Shown: positions 48,801 through 61,479, numbered from the stretch's first letter. The stretch is DNA of 64,000 bases from Pelodera strongyloides (GCA_036852015.1 JAANDG010000514.1:42094-106093), one strand, 5' to 3'. Notes: generated by a model from the letters alone, not told the origin. Translations and numbers: made by a program.

Positions 48801-51782
48801 GAGAATCTTTACTGTGAACATTTCGGTGCGCAACATACGGCCACGATGTGGCGAGTGGCGCACCTTGTTTCAAATTTAAAAGACGGGCGTCACAGTATTC
48901 AGTGCAAAGTACTGCGACGCATAGTTCATTAAAACGACCTCGCATCATACGGATACGGCATGGCGCGTCTAATTTTATATTGGAACGCGGATCACGGTAG
49001 TCAGTGCAATAATGCTGCGGCACGCATCTCGGTTAAAACTTTGTTGCACAATACGGTATCAGTATGTTGGGAAAATCTATTTTTAAATTAAAAGCGCGCG
49101 TCGCGTATTCTTGCACTGAAATTGTCACAATTTAAACTTAAAATTGCGGTCGCAACGATATGGCGCACCTAATTTTAAATTGAATCGCTCGTCACGCTCA
49201 GTGCAAGAATGCTGCGACGCACCCGTTTAAATGAAAATTCGGTGAGCAAGATGCGGCCACGATGTGGCGCACCTTGTTTCAAATTTAAAAGGCGGGCGTC
49301 ACAGTATTCAGTACAAGAGTACTGCGACGCATAGTTTATTAAAACGCACTCGCATCATACGGATACGGCAAGGCGCGTCTAATTTTATATTGGAACGCGG
49401 GTCACGGTATTCAGTGCAATAATGCTGCGGCACGCGTCTGAATTAAAACTTTGTTGCTGCATACGGTATCCGTATGTTGGGATAATCTATTTTTAAATTA
49501 AAAGCGCGCGCCGCGTATTCTTGCACCGAAATGTCACAATTTAAACTTAAAATTGCTGCAACGATATGGCGCACCTAATTTTAAATTGAATTGCTCGTCA
49601 CGCTCAGTGCAAGAATGCTGCGACGCACCCGTTTAAATGAAAATTCGGTGAGCAACATACGGCCACGATGTGGCACACCTTGTTTCAAATTTAAAAGGCG
49701 GGCGTCACAGTATTCAGTACAAGAGTACTGCGACGCATAGTTCATTAAAACGACCTCGCATCATACGGATACGGCATGGCGCGTCTAATTTTATATTGGA
49801 ACGCGGATCACGGTAGTCAGTGCAATAATGCTGCGGCACGCATCTCGGTTAAAACTTTGTTGCACCATACGGTATCAGTATGTTGGGAAAATCTATTTTT
49901 AAATTAAAAGCGCGCGCCGCGTATTCTTGCACTGAAATGTCACAATTTAAACTTAAAATTGCGGTCGCGACGATATGGCGCACCCAATTTTAAATTGAAT
50001 TGGTCGTCACGCTCAGTGCAAGAATGCTGCGACGCACCCGTTTAAATGAAAATTCGGTGCGCAACATACGGCCACGATGTGGCGCACCTTGTTTCAAATT
50101 TAAAAGGCGGGCGTCACAGTATTCAGTACAAGAGTACTGCGACGCATAGTTTATTAAAACGCACTCGCATCATACGGATACGGCAAGGCGCGTCTAATTT
50201 TATATTGGAACGCGGGTCACGGTATTCAGTGCAATAATGCTGCGGCACGCGTCTGAATTAAAACTTTGTTGCTGCATACGGTATCCGTACGTTGGGATAA
50301 TTTATTTTTAAATTAAAAGCGCGCGCCTCGTATTCTTGCACCGAAATGTCACAATTTAAACTTAAACTTGCGGTCGCAACGATATGGCGCACCTAATTTT
50401 AAATTGAATCGCTGGTCACGCTCAGTGCATGCTGCGACGCACCCGTTTAAATGAAAATTCGGTGCGCAACATACGGCCATGATGTGGCGCACCTTGTTTC
50501 AAATTTAAAAGGCGGGCATCACAGTATTCAGTACAAGAGTACTGCGACGCATTGTTTAATTAAAACAAACTCGCATCATACGGATACGGCATGGCGCGTC
50601 TAATTTTATATTGGAACGCGTGTCACGGTATTCAGTGCAATAATGCTGCGGCACGCGTCTGAATTAAAACTTTGTTGCTGCATACGGTATCCGTATGTTG
50701 GGATATATTTTTAAATTAAAAGCGCGCGCCGCGTATTCTTGCACCGAAATGTCACAATTTAAACTTAAAATTGCGGTCGCAACGATATGGCGCACCTAAT
50801 TTTAAATTGAACGTTCGCCACAGCAACAGTGCACGAATGCGCTGCGGCGCGCGTCTTAAATTGAAAATTCGGTGCGCAACATAAGGCCACGATGTGGCGT
50901 ACCTTGTTTCAAATTTAAAAGGCGGGCGTCACAGTATTCAGTACAAGAGTACTGCGACGCATAGTTTATTAAAACGCACTCGCATCATACGGACTCGCAT
51001 CATGGCGCGTCTAATTTTATATTGGAACGCGGGTCACGGTATTCAGTGCAATAATGCTACGGCACGCATCTCGGTTAAAACTTTGTTGCACCATACGGTA
51101 TCCGTATGTTGGGATAATCTATTTTTAAATTAAAAGCGCGCGTCGCGTATTCTTGCACTGAAATGTCACAATTTAAACTTAAAATTGCGGTCGCAACGAT
51201 ATGGCGCACCTAATTTTAAATTGAATCGCTCGTCACGCTCAGTGCAAGAATGCTGCGACGCACCAGTTTAAATGAAAATTTGGTGAGCAACATACGGCCA
51301 CGATGTGGCGCACCTTGTTTCAAATTTAAAAGGCGGGCATCACAGTATGCAGTACAAGGATACTGCGACGCACAGTTTAATTAAAACAAACTCGCATCAT
51401 ACGGATACGGCATGGCGCGTCTAATTTTATATTGGAACGCGGGTCACGGTATCCAGTACAATAATGCTGCGGCACGCGGCTGAATGAAAACTTTGTTGCT
51501 GCATACGGTATCCGTATGTTGGGATAATCTATTTTTAAATTAAAAGCGCGCGCCGCGTATTCTTGCACCGAAATGTCACAATTTAAACTTAAAATTGCGG
51601 TCGCAACGATATGGTGCACCTAATTTTAAATTGAATCGCTCGTCAAGCTCAGTGCATGCTGTGACGCACCCGTTTAAATGAAAATTCGGTGCGCAACATA
51701 CGGCCACGATGTGGCGCACCTTGTTTCAAATTTAAAAGGCGGGCGTCACAGTATTCAGTACAAGAGTACTGCGACGCATAGT

Positions 51783-51952
51783 TTAAAGCGAAATGCTAGC
51801 CCCTTTGGAAAATTTGCATATGATAAGCAAATCCTATGTATCCTATGCTAATTTTGTACGATTGCCGTGGACGATCGTACAAAATTAGCATAGGATACAT
51901 AGGATTTGCTTATCATATGCAAATTTTCAAAGGGGCTAGCATTTCGCTTTAA
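51783..51952. mobile_element. TTAA fold-back element in satellite, copy 1
   Basis: TTAAAGCGAAATGCTAGCCC to GGGCTAGCATTTCGCTTTAA. It splits a monomer at the TTAA of AGTTTAATTAAAAC. The uninterrupted monomer at 51375 shows the empty site. Confidence 0.93.
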
Positions 51953-53161
51953 TTAAAACAAACTCGCATCATACGGATACGGCATGGCGCGTCTAATTTT
52001 ATATTGGAACGCGTGTCACGGTATTCAGTGCAATAATGCTGCGGCACGCGTCTGAATTAAAACTTTGTTGCTGCATACGGTATCCGTATGTTGGGATATA
52101 TTTTTAAATTAAAAGCGCGCGCCGCGTATTCTTACACCGAAATGTCACAATTTAAACTTAAAATTGCGGTCGCAACGATATGGCGCACCTAATTTTAAAT
52201 TGAATCGCTCAGTGCAAGAATGCTGCGACGCACCCGTTTAAAAAAATTCGGTGCGCAACATAAGGCCACGATGTGGCGCACCTTGTTTCAAATTTAAAAG
52301 GCGGGCGTCACAGTATTCAGTACAAGAGTACTGCGACGCATAGTTTATTAAAACGCACTCGCATCATACGGACTCGCATCATGGCGCGTCTAATTTTATA
52401 TTGGAACGCGGGCCACGGTATTCAGTGCAATAATGCTACGGCACGCATCTCGGTTAAAACTTTGTTGCACCATACGGTATCCGTATGTTGGGATAATCTA
52501 TTTTTAAATTAAAAGCGCGCGTCGCGTATTCTTGCACTGAAATGTCACAATTTAAACTTAAAATTGCGGTCGCAACGATATGGCGCACCTAATTTTAAAT
52601 TGAATCGCTCGTCACGCTCAGTGCAAGAATGCTGCGACGCACCAGTTTAAATGAAAATTCGGTGAGCAACATACGGCCACGATGTGGCGCACCTTGTTTC
52701 AAATTTAAAAGGCGGGCATCACAGTATGCAGTACAAGGGTACTGCGACGCACAGTTTAATTAAAACAAACTCGCATCATACGGATACGGCATGGCGCGTC
52801 TAATTTTATATTGGAACGCGGGTCACGGTATCCAGTACAATAATGCTGCGGCACGCGGCTGAATGAAAACTTTGTTGCTGCATACGGTATCCGTATGTTG
52901 GGATAATCTATTTTTAAATTAAAAGCGCGCGCCGCGTATTCTTGCACCGAAATGTCACAATTTAAACTTAAAATTGCGGTCGCAACGATATGGCGCACCT
53001 AATTTTAAATTGAATCGCTCGTCAAGCTCAGTGCATGCTGTGACGCACCCGTTTAAATGAAAATTCGGTGCGCAACATACGGCCACGATGTGGCGCACCT
53101 TGTTTCAAATTTAAAAGGCGGGCGTCACAGTATTCAGTACAAGAGTACTGCGACGCATAGT

Positions 53162-53331
53162 TTAAAGCGAAATGCTAGCCCCTTTGGAAAATTTGCATAT
53201 GATAAGCAAATCCTATGTATCCTATGCTAATTTTGTACGATTGCCGTGGACGATCGTACAAAATTAGCATAGGATACATAGGATTTGCTTATCATATGCA
53301 AATTTTCAAAGGGGCTAGCATTTCGCTTTAA
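53162..53331. mobile_element. TTAA fold-back element in satellite, copy 2
   Basis: Identical position in the next higher-order unit, 1379 bp away, with essentially the same sequence. It was copied by array amplification rather than by a new insertion. Confidence 0.93.
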
Positions 53332-54542
53332 TTAAAACAAACTCGCATCATACGGATACGGCATGGCGCGTCTAATTTTATATTGGAACGCGGGTCACGG
53401 TATCCAGTACAATAATGCTGCGGCACGCGTCTGAATGAAAACTTTGTTGCTGCATACGGTATCCGTATGTTGGGATAATCTATTTTTTAAATTAAAAGCG
53501 CGCGCCGCGTATTCTTGCACCGAAATGTCACAATTTAAACTTAAAATTGCGGTCGCAACGATATGGCGCACCTAATTTTAAATTGAATCGCTCAGTGCAA
53601 GAATGCTGCGACACACCCGTTTAAAAAAATTCTGTGCGCAACATACGGCCACGATGTGGCGCACCTTGTTTCAAATTTAAAAGGCGGGCGTCACAGTATT
53701 CAGTACAAGAGTACTGCGACGCATAGTTTATTAAAACGCACTCGCATCATACGGACTCGCATCATGGCGCGTCTAATTTTATATTGGAACGCGGGTCACG
53801 GTATTCAGTGCAATAATGCTACGGCACGCATCTCGGTTAAAACTTTGTTGCACCATACGGTATCCGTATGTTGGGATAATCTATTTTTAAATTAAAAGCG
53901 CGCGTCGCGTATTCTTGCACGAAATGTCACAATTTAAATTAAAATTGCGGTCGCAACGATATGGCGCACATAATTTTAAATTGAATCGCTCGTCACGCTC
54001 AGTGCAAGAATGCTGCGACGCACCAGGTTAAATGAAAATTCGGTGAGCAACATACGGCCACGATGTGGCGCACCTTGTTTCAAATTTAAAAGGCGGGCAT
54101 CACAGTATGCAGTACAAGGGTACTGCGACGCACAGTTTAATTAAAACAAACTCGCATCATACGGATACGGCATGGCGCGTCTAATTTTATATTGGAACGC
54201 GGGTCACGGTATCCAGTACAATAATGCTGCGGCACGCGTCTGAATGAAAACTTTGTTGCTGCATACGGTATCCGTATGTTGGGATAATCTATTTTTAAAT
54301 TAAAAGCGCGCGCCGCGTATTCTTGCACCGAAATGTCACAATTTAAACTTAAAATTGCGGTCGCAACGATATGGCGCACCTAATTTTAAATTGAATCGCT
54401 CGTCACGCTCAGTGCATGCTGCGACGCACCCGTTTAAGTGAAAATTCGGTGCGCAACATACGGCCACGATGTGGCGCACCTTGTTTCAAATTTAAAAGGC
54501 GGGCGTCACAGTATTCAGTACAAGAGTACTGCGACGCATAGT

Positions 54543-54710
54543 TTAAAGCGAAATGCTAGCCCCTTTGGATTTGCATATGATAAGCAAATCCTATGTATCC
54601 TATGCTAATTTTGTACGATTGCCGTGGACGATCGTACAAAATTAGCATAGGATACATAGGATTTGCTTATCATATGCAAATTTTCCAAAGGGGCTAGCAT
54701 TTCGCTTTAA
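54543..54710. mobile_element. TTAA fold-back element in satellite, copy 3
   Basis: Third copy, 1381 bp further on, with a small deletion after CCCCTTTGGA in the left arm. Confidence 0.93.
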
Positions 54711-55185
54711 TTAAAACAAACTCGCATCATACGGATACGGCATGGCGCGTCTAATTTTATATTGGAACGCGTGTCACGGTATTCAGTGCAATAATGCTGC
54801 GGCACGCGTCTGAATTAAAACTTTGTTGCTGCATACGGTACCCGTATGTTGGGATAATCTATTTTTAAATTAAAAGCGCGCGCCGCGTATTCTTGCACCG
54901 AAATGTCACAATTTAAACTTAAAATTGCGGTCGCTACGATATGGCGCTCCTAATTTTAAATTGAATCGCTCGTCACGCTCAGTGCAAGAATGCTGCGACG
55001 CACCCGTTTAAATGAAAATTCGGTGCGCAACATACGGCCACGATGTGGCGCACCTTGTTTCAACTGTAAAAGGCGGGCGTCACAGTATTCAGTACAAGAG
55101 TACTGCGACGCATTGTTTAATTAAAACGCACTCGCATCATACGGATACGGCATGGCGCGTCTAATTTTATATTGGAACGCGGGTC

Positions 55186-55595
55186 TCGATTGTGGCGAGA
55201 TAAGTTTCAACTGAAATACACCTCCCCACACCGTTTTCTAGACGAAAAGCTTGTGGCGAGATCAGTTTCAACGGAATTTTGAAAACCTTGTGGGATCAGT
55301 TTCAACTGAAATACATCTGGTTTCGAAAATCTTGTGGCGAGGTCAGTTTCAACTGAAATACATCTCCCCACACTGTTTTGAAACCCTTGTGGGATCATTT
55401 TCAATTGAAATACACCTCCCCACACTGTTTTGAAAACCTAATTTCAACTGAAATACATCTCCCCACACTGTTTTGAAAACCTTGTGACGTTATCAGTTTC
55501 AAGTGAAATACATCTCCCCACACTGTTTTGAAAACCTTGTGGAGAGATCAATTTCAACTGAAATACATCTCCCTACGCTGTTTTCTGGATGAAAA
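55186..55595. repeat. Minisatellite TTTCAACTGAAATACATCTC
   Basis: About eight units of roughly 45-65 bp share GTTTCAACTGAAATACATCT, CCCCACACTGTTTTGAAAAC and CTTGTGGCGAGATCA. It begins directly at the abrupt end of the satellite. Confidence 0.88.
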
Positions 55596-55637
55596 CTATA
55601 ACGTACACGATGAAACCATGAGCAAGAAACACAGAAG

Positions 55638-56056
55638 TTAAAGGGTCAGGCCCATTTCAAATGACCCCTATTTTTGATGATTCCATCTGATTCTCCATGT
55701 CAAATATAGTAGGGTGCAATAATTTTCTAATTTTCAAGCGCAAAATTCACACACTATTCGGCAATTTAACGTGAGCAGTCATACACAGCTATCCATCGCA
55801 GTTGGCACGCCCATTCGCGCTGATTCGCCGATATCGCAATTGCCACGCCCAATAGTGCATATTGCCCAATTAGCGCGAAGGGGCGTGACAAATGCGGTAA
55901 ATAGTTGGGTATGACTGGCAGGGGTAAATTGCTGAATACTGCGTGAATTTTGCGCTTGAAAATTAGAAATATATTGCATCCTACTATATTTGACATGGAG
56001 AATCAGATGGAATCATCAAAAAATAGGGGTCATTTGAAATGGGCCTGACCCTTTAA
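55638..56056. mobile_element. TTAA fold-back element (AGGGTCAGGCCCATTT subfamily)
   Basis: TTAAAGGGTCAGGCCCATTT to AAATGGGCCTGACCCTTTAA. It is a close relative of 8500-8915 throughout its 419 bp. Confidence 0.85.
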
Positions 56057-56136
56057 TTATTACAGTTGCTAGTAGGATGGAGAAATTCCTCCGTTCTATG
56101 TAAGACTAGTGCAAAATCCAGCTCGGTTGCCGCGGT

Positions 56137-56220
56137 CCCACGGTGGCCGAGTGGTCAGGGCGTGACATTTAGGTTGTCATTTTCAGCGTAAGAGCGCGGG
56201 TTCGAATCCCGCCCGTGGCA
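56137..56220 (+). tRNA. tRNA-Leu (TAG), possibly impaired acceptor stem
   Basis: A class II tRNA with anticodon stem TGACA/TGTCA around TTTAGGT (TAG), a long variable arm and an intact T-arm GCGGG TTCGAAT CCCGC. The first acceptor base is C opposite C72, because GCGGTCCC is inserted between the conserved flank GGTTGCC and ACGG. It shares its 5' flank with the tandem tRNA-Leu(TAA) repeats at 6592-7455. It may be functional with one mismatch, or a recent pseudogene. Confidence 0.75.
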
Positions 56221-56799
56221 GAATGTTTTGTGAACCAGATATTTTGAATTATATAGAACGGGTTTACATGCCTGATAATAAACTTTCTATTGGGAACAGT
56301 CGTGAGATTCAAGTGTAAGCAGTAAACTTTATTCAAAATTGCAACCTAAAAAATTTTCATGATAAAAGAGTAACTGTAGCGTAATTTGCATACTGATGTG
56401 CGTTACGGAAATGCAAATATTCGACCGCGTGTTCGGGTATAAAAAGAGTTTCGCAGCTCAATATCGAAGTATGCATATCTATGCAATTGTTTCCTATTAT
56501 GTGAATTTTTTATGATACGTTTGAAACTTTGTATATTAGTATGCTCATGCTAAACCAATCATATTTCCATGTAAGTCGCCTTAGGCGGCATGAGCCAAGC
56601 TTTGCTTTGCGTAGCTAAATCACAAAAGCCTAGTTCCCAGTATTAAATGATGATATGCAACGTAACAAACCCTAAGGAAGAATTCTGGTTTGGCTGAAGC
56701 AATGCGCCTAAATTCCTAAATATAACTAATTTAAGCCTATGGATGAACTTGCACTGAAAAACTCCTAAAAATGTACATTCTAAAGTGAATTTTTCCCAA

Positions 56800-58575
56800 T
56801 CAATATATATTATATCCCCTATGTTGAGACAGTACTCTCGTTTGTCGCTCCAAAGTACGGTAATCGCCAACCATTAGCGTACTGTAGGGCGAATTCGCAG
56901 ACGAAACACCGAACGCGTTGCGTAGAGAACGGAAACAGACGATCACTGTGGCTATTGATACCACGACTAAAAGAGGATTAATATAATAAGTGACGAAACA
57001 TAAATAAATATCTTACTTCTTTAAAGCGAACTACTGGCCGGTTTAGGAAGCGCGTTGTGGACGCCAGCATTCTTATGCAGCATATGCGAATGAACATAAA
57101 ATAGAATAAAAATCGAGCAAATTAGCATAAGTACGTGAGAATCCAGTTGCCCAGGGTGCGTTCAAAAACCAGCCGGCATTTCGCTTTAAAATATCTTCAT
57201 AATTCAAAGATTATATGTTCTCCTCATTGTCAATCGTGGTCGAGAGTATGAAAGTAAACAATAATGAACAAAGTCGTTACGCTACGTCGTGAAAAATGTG
57301 ACGGTTCGCGGCGCATTCATTTTTTCTCTCGGCCTTCGCCAGACTCTGCTTGGCTTTGGCCGCGCGCATTTTTACGCCCGCTTCTTGCTGAACACGTGAA
57401 ATATTCCTCGGTGATATGGTATACGTTATACTGTCAAGAATACTTTTTAAAGCGAAATACCGACCGGTTTTTGAAACACATCGAGCACACCAACATTCTT
57501 ATGCGTCATATGCAAATGAGCATAATTTAAAATAAAAAAATAGACAATTAGACCCGAATGCAGTTGTCCACGATCGTTTCAAAAACTGGCCGGTATATCT
57601 CTTTAAGAATTAAAAAAGAACTCACATTCAATCAGCGATAAACAAATGAGTACAGTATGCACAATATTCTTCTCTTCGAGACATGAGTGGTCCGAGCATA
57701 ATCGATTTAAAACGACTGCCGACTCCAGGAATATTGAAAGAGAGATTATAGCAGATATAGAGGAGAATAGGAACAAAAGAAGTTGAGCACATTTGTCGAT
57801 ACGCCTGGAAGCATTTATAAAGTATGTGAATAGAATAAAGAATGAGATCGTTGGTACCAACCTTTCATGCATCTGCACCAATCCCCATACTGAAACAAGG
57901 GGCAGCTACGCTCAACAAGGTGTGCGCCAATGCAAGCCGGCGCATTCATTTCGTGGGCCTCAATGCTCAGTGTCAGAACCTTGCGCGGCGGAAACTAACC
58001 AAAACTCGACTTGCTCTTTCACAGACGATATTTAAAACCCCTACCTTGCTGCAATAAAGCACAGAAGAGCACATATTACATAAGTCAATGCTGCTGTGAT
58101 AGCAAACGCTGTCTCCGACGTATTATTCGTGAATATATCGAATACAAGAAGTGATAATCCAATGGAAAAATGGCAGACTCCGAGTAGACATCCACACGCT
58201 GCACACGGCCACTCTTCACCCATCACTGAAAGGAATTTATAAGAAGTGGCAAAGTCAGTAGTTGGAAACTCGTATATGTACTCGTGTTTGCAATTGGTGT
58301 GCTCGGAAAAAATCAAGGGGAAATGCCTCTAACCATAAGTCTATAGTTTTCAGTAAACTTGCATGTACAGACTACAGACTGCAGTTCAGACCATTTCTGT
58401 TTTTTTTTTAATAATGTTGTACTTACGAATTCGGGCTCCTCACACAATTTTCAAGCGTTATACTGTTGTGCAATCGCAGAAAAGGCTTACCGTCGTCATT
58501 AACAGAAGAGAGAATACTCTCCCTTTTTGTTTCTTCTAGTAAAAGATGAGTATCCGCATTGGAATCTGAATTCAT
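56800..58575 (-). CDS. Four-pass membrane protein, family not identified
   Basis: A four-exon minus-strand gene encodes 203 aa. Exons are 58575-58491, 58225-58045, 57804-57626 and 56966-56800, all in phase with good splice sites. Predicted membrane segments are near residues 42-60, 68-87, 96-119 and 138-160, with short loops. NNTS (62-65) is a possible N-glycosylation site, and C125/C130 lie in the 3-4 loop. The N-terminal tail has acidic DTHLLL (8-13) and the C-terminal tail has YSTL (176-179) and YRTL (184-187), which resemble endosome/lysosome sorting signals. Layout is compatible with LAPTM4-like or MS4A-like four-pass proteins but I cannot assign a family. ATG follows TTTCAG by two bases, a probable trans-splice site. 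Intron 3 holds two fold-back elements. It is probably an endomembrane or surface protein. Confidence 0.87.
57021..57188. mobile_element. TTAA fold-back element in intron 3 of the four-pass gene (a)
   Basis: TTAAAGCGAACTACTGGCCGG to CCGGCATTTCGCTTTAA. Inner GAATGAACATAA and GAGCAAATTAGCAT words are shared with the copy at 57447-57606 and with the copy at 33-203. Confidence 0.75.
57447..57606. mobile_element. TTAA fold-back element in intron 3 of the four-pass gene (b)
   Basis: TTAAAGCGAAATACCGACCGG to CTGGCCGGTATATCTCTTTAA; same family, 160 bp. Confidence 0.75.
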
Positions 58576-58579
58576 TCCT

Positions 58580-59610
58580 GAAATAGAAAAGGTTCAGTCT
58601 TCTCTCTAGGAACAAAATCGTTCCCGAAGGAAGAAAATTTTAGTTTTGAATAAAACAAGAAAATCACGGTATTTTACAGGTGGAGTGAAGTGAAAGTGGG
58701 TAACTAAGGGGCGAATACGAGGTATACTATGCTCACAGTTCCCATGCAATCTTTTCGTGCGCATGCAACGCGCAGCTTACGTGCTAATTGTAAGTCGCCA
58801 ACTATTGTTGTGATGCACACCATTTTCAAGCCGCTAGCAACCCTCCTAATAAGGATTCCATTAAAGCTGCAACAATACTACGCAAATGTCGAAAATGTAA
58901 GCTTGATAGAAACTGAAAGAAAAACGAGTAAGAAACTCTCTCTATGGACTAATCCTGTGTCGAGTCTATGCTATATTTTGCCCTTTCGAGTAAAATTCTA
59001 ATCCTACATAACAAACTGCTTTTGGTAGAATCATTTGAAGCAAACAAGCAAACAAAAGTTTAACATATGTTTGGGTTGAAAATTAGTTCCGAGTTCGTGC
59101 AGCTGGATCGTATTTCGTTACATCTCATGTTCTATATGAGTAGGCGAGTACGGAAGCAAAAAGGTTACAAAATGCCAATTATTACTAGTAATAATACGTA
59201 ATTACTACCCCATTTTAGGGTAGATACATGAAGTAATATTTGTGCTGAAGACATATTGCGATAAATCAATCAATCTGCAAAAACCGCAAAAACTACAGTA
59301 GAATGACCATGGGTGAGGTTGCAGTGTATAAAAAGGAGGAGAGTAATACTGAAGGCAATTTATACTGATTCTAGTAACGAGTATCGGTGTAATGTGGTAT
59401 TACAAGTTCTCACTGAAAAAAAAACCATGGCATGAAAAGTGGTCCCATACATGAGTAAAATCAACGGTAAAATATAATACACCGATTGGTAAGAAATTCA
59501 GCGATAACTCAAATATCCCCATGAGTTAGGGCAAGCTGGTATAAGATGTCCTAACTGACAAATCCTTTCCTGCACATGTGTTTTCTGTCAATCGAACGGC
59601 TGACATATCT
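58580..59610. other. No recognised gene
   Basis: Region upstream of the four-pass gene and left of the LTR element. A 90-codon plus-strand frame at 58729-59001 has no recognisable domain or flanking gene structure. The promoter of the four-pass gene should lie at the start of this region. Confidence 0.5.
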
Positions 59611-60281
59611 TGTACTGACTGCACCGTCAGTCAGCACTTGGTTCCTGGGTGTGTGTATCTTGCGTCAATAGAACACCGTATTATCAACAGTATTTATTGA
59701 AGCAATCACAACACACAACAACAAGTTGGAGACTTTTGCGGGAGCACGCTCAACCACACAAGTATTTGTAGTATTGACGAGGTGATTGCGGGAGACACGC
59801 TCAACCACACACACCTTTGAAGTTCTTGGCCGTAGACAGGCTTCTGGCTCGCTCGGTCCATCTCCGAGCGGCCCCGTCAAGGGGGGATCGTAGGCTTAAG
59901 TACCGTACGTTCATGGGCGGAGCAGAAGGAAATCTATCTGCGTATAGAGAAATCTCATGCTACCTAACAATTGTATGCATCTTTACTAACCTCCTTCATT
60001 TGCATACTAACTAACGAGCTTATTAGTCATACATTACATCACCATTTGTGGGTTCAAGGGGGCGAGACTAATTCTCTTCATATGCACACTCTCTAAACAT
60101 TAGCTGACTGTGGTCAGCTAAGTGCAACCTTTGTTGCTGTTACACTCGTGGGAAATTGAATGATTTGAAACTACCAAGAAACTCAACAAGGATATTGATC
60201 TTGATGAATATACGAAGGATATAATAAAGTAATGTGGATAAATACTACTAGTAATTCATTATACAAGTGCGAGTCAGCACA
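59611..60281 (-). repeat. LTR (3' LTR in element orientation)
   Basis: TGTACTGACTGCACCGTC to GCGAGTCAGCACA, 671 bp. It differs visibly from its partner only in one local 9-nt length change near 60115. Confidence 0.93.
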
Positions 60282-61479
60282 CTCCCGCCCGCACAGGTGG
60301 AAGGTGAGACGTGAAAATTCAAGGGAAAAATATGCGAAGTACTCATAAGACAAAGAAAAAAAAAACGAGAAAAACTAAGCATATGAATCAACACGAGAAG
60401 AAAAGGCACACAAATACGCGAACACAATTCACGAGTATAACGGAATAAGTAACACTCATAATAACGTGATGCACTAATTACGTAATGCTAAGGCGTAAAA
60501 AATGCAAAAACTCAGGAAAAATTCTGGAAAACACGAATAATCAATTTCTATCACAAATATGCACCAAATGATAAGTGCGGGAACGACGCAAAATACTGCA
60601 AAAATGAATGAAATAAACAACTTTCTCATATGACCGATACAGAAATTTGAAGGAATAGGAAAATGTCATGCACAATTGTATGGATGGAAATGCAAATTCA
60701 AGTGCGAAAGCCGCTTTCTCACTGAATCCAAATATTCTCCGTCGAGAGTGACGTTCGGTATAACAGAGCCGTAGATTGGTCATGAGCGATGTGTTGCTCA
60801 CCAGTGGCGTTCAGTACTAAGCAGTTGGATGTTGCTTTCCTGTGAGATGGGACTTTAACTTCTGGACTTGATTCGAGGGCCACTAAACCAGCCGTAGTTC
60901 GCGCCTCTCCAGAGTATTGCGTCCGAAGCGAAAAAATAACATTCTTGTGACGTCTTCGTGTAGTGTATCACAGGTGAACAAATGCGGTGCAAGTATAAGC
61001 GAACTAAGCAACCATAATGCTCTCCAGTTCAGGTTCGATCCACAATGTTCACATCGTAGTAGCTGATCTATCTTTGCTCACGTCCTTGCTCCAGAGTGGC
61101 GCACCGTACTAGGCCTCTAGCCCGTCCAGCTTGATCGGGACAATCCGTATGTCGCCGACCGTATAGCGCATTAACTCTCCGCTCGAGCATTAGGCGATCA
61201 GCACCTCGAGAGTTGAACCTCCCTCCTGGGTAGATCCACATGGCACGCGGAACGTTGTTGCCATTACCTCCTGAGTATACTATCGAAGAAGAATGTTCTT
61301 GCCACACGGGACTTCTTGCCTGGTTTGGAATCCCAGGTGCACCAAATGTAGCGCACGAAGTACAAGAATAGAGAGTCCCTGGCGTACGAAAACTGCGAGA
61401 ATTCGTTCTGCAGCGAATGTGTCCTGCCACGCGGGTCTTGTTGAATGGCCGTCGTTCTTAAATTGGACGGTGTACCAAA

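Larger units (their letters stand above)
50870..55020. repeat. Higher-order repeat, three ~1.38-kb units
   Basis: Units 50870-52248, 52249-53631 and 53632-55020 each comprise three monomers plus one fold-back insertion at the same place. Private variants repeat with the unit, for example a MAHLVSNLKGG-encoding stretch starting at 50894, 52273 and 53656, and the CGGACTCGCATCATGGCGCG variant. Confidence 0.92.
48823..55185. repeat. Satellite array, ~407-bp monomer
   Basis: Monomer starts (CGGTGCGCAACATACGGCC-like) fall at 48823, 49240, 49646, 50055, 50460, 50870, 51281, 51687, 52249, 52660, 53066, 53632, 54041, 54447 and 55021. Intervals are 405-417 bp, or about 560-575 where an element is inserted. 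Within each monomer four diverged units of about 101 bp recur, each with CATACGG, ATGGCGC, an AT block, GTCACGGTATTCAGTGCAA and CTGCGACGCAC versions. Open frames within it repeat with the array and are not genes. Confidence 0.95.

Noticed and set aside
50046..54379. Repeated frames of about 80 codons on both strands in the satellite
   Set aside because: They recur with the repeat period, change frame between monomers and have no codon structure.
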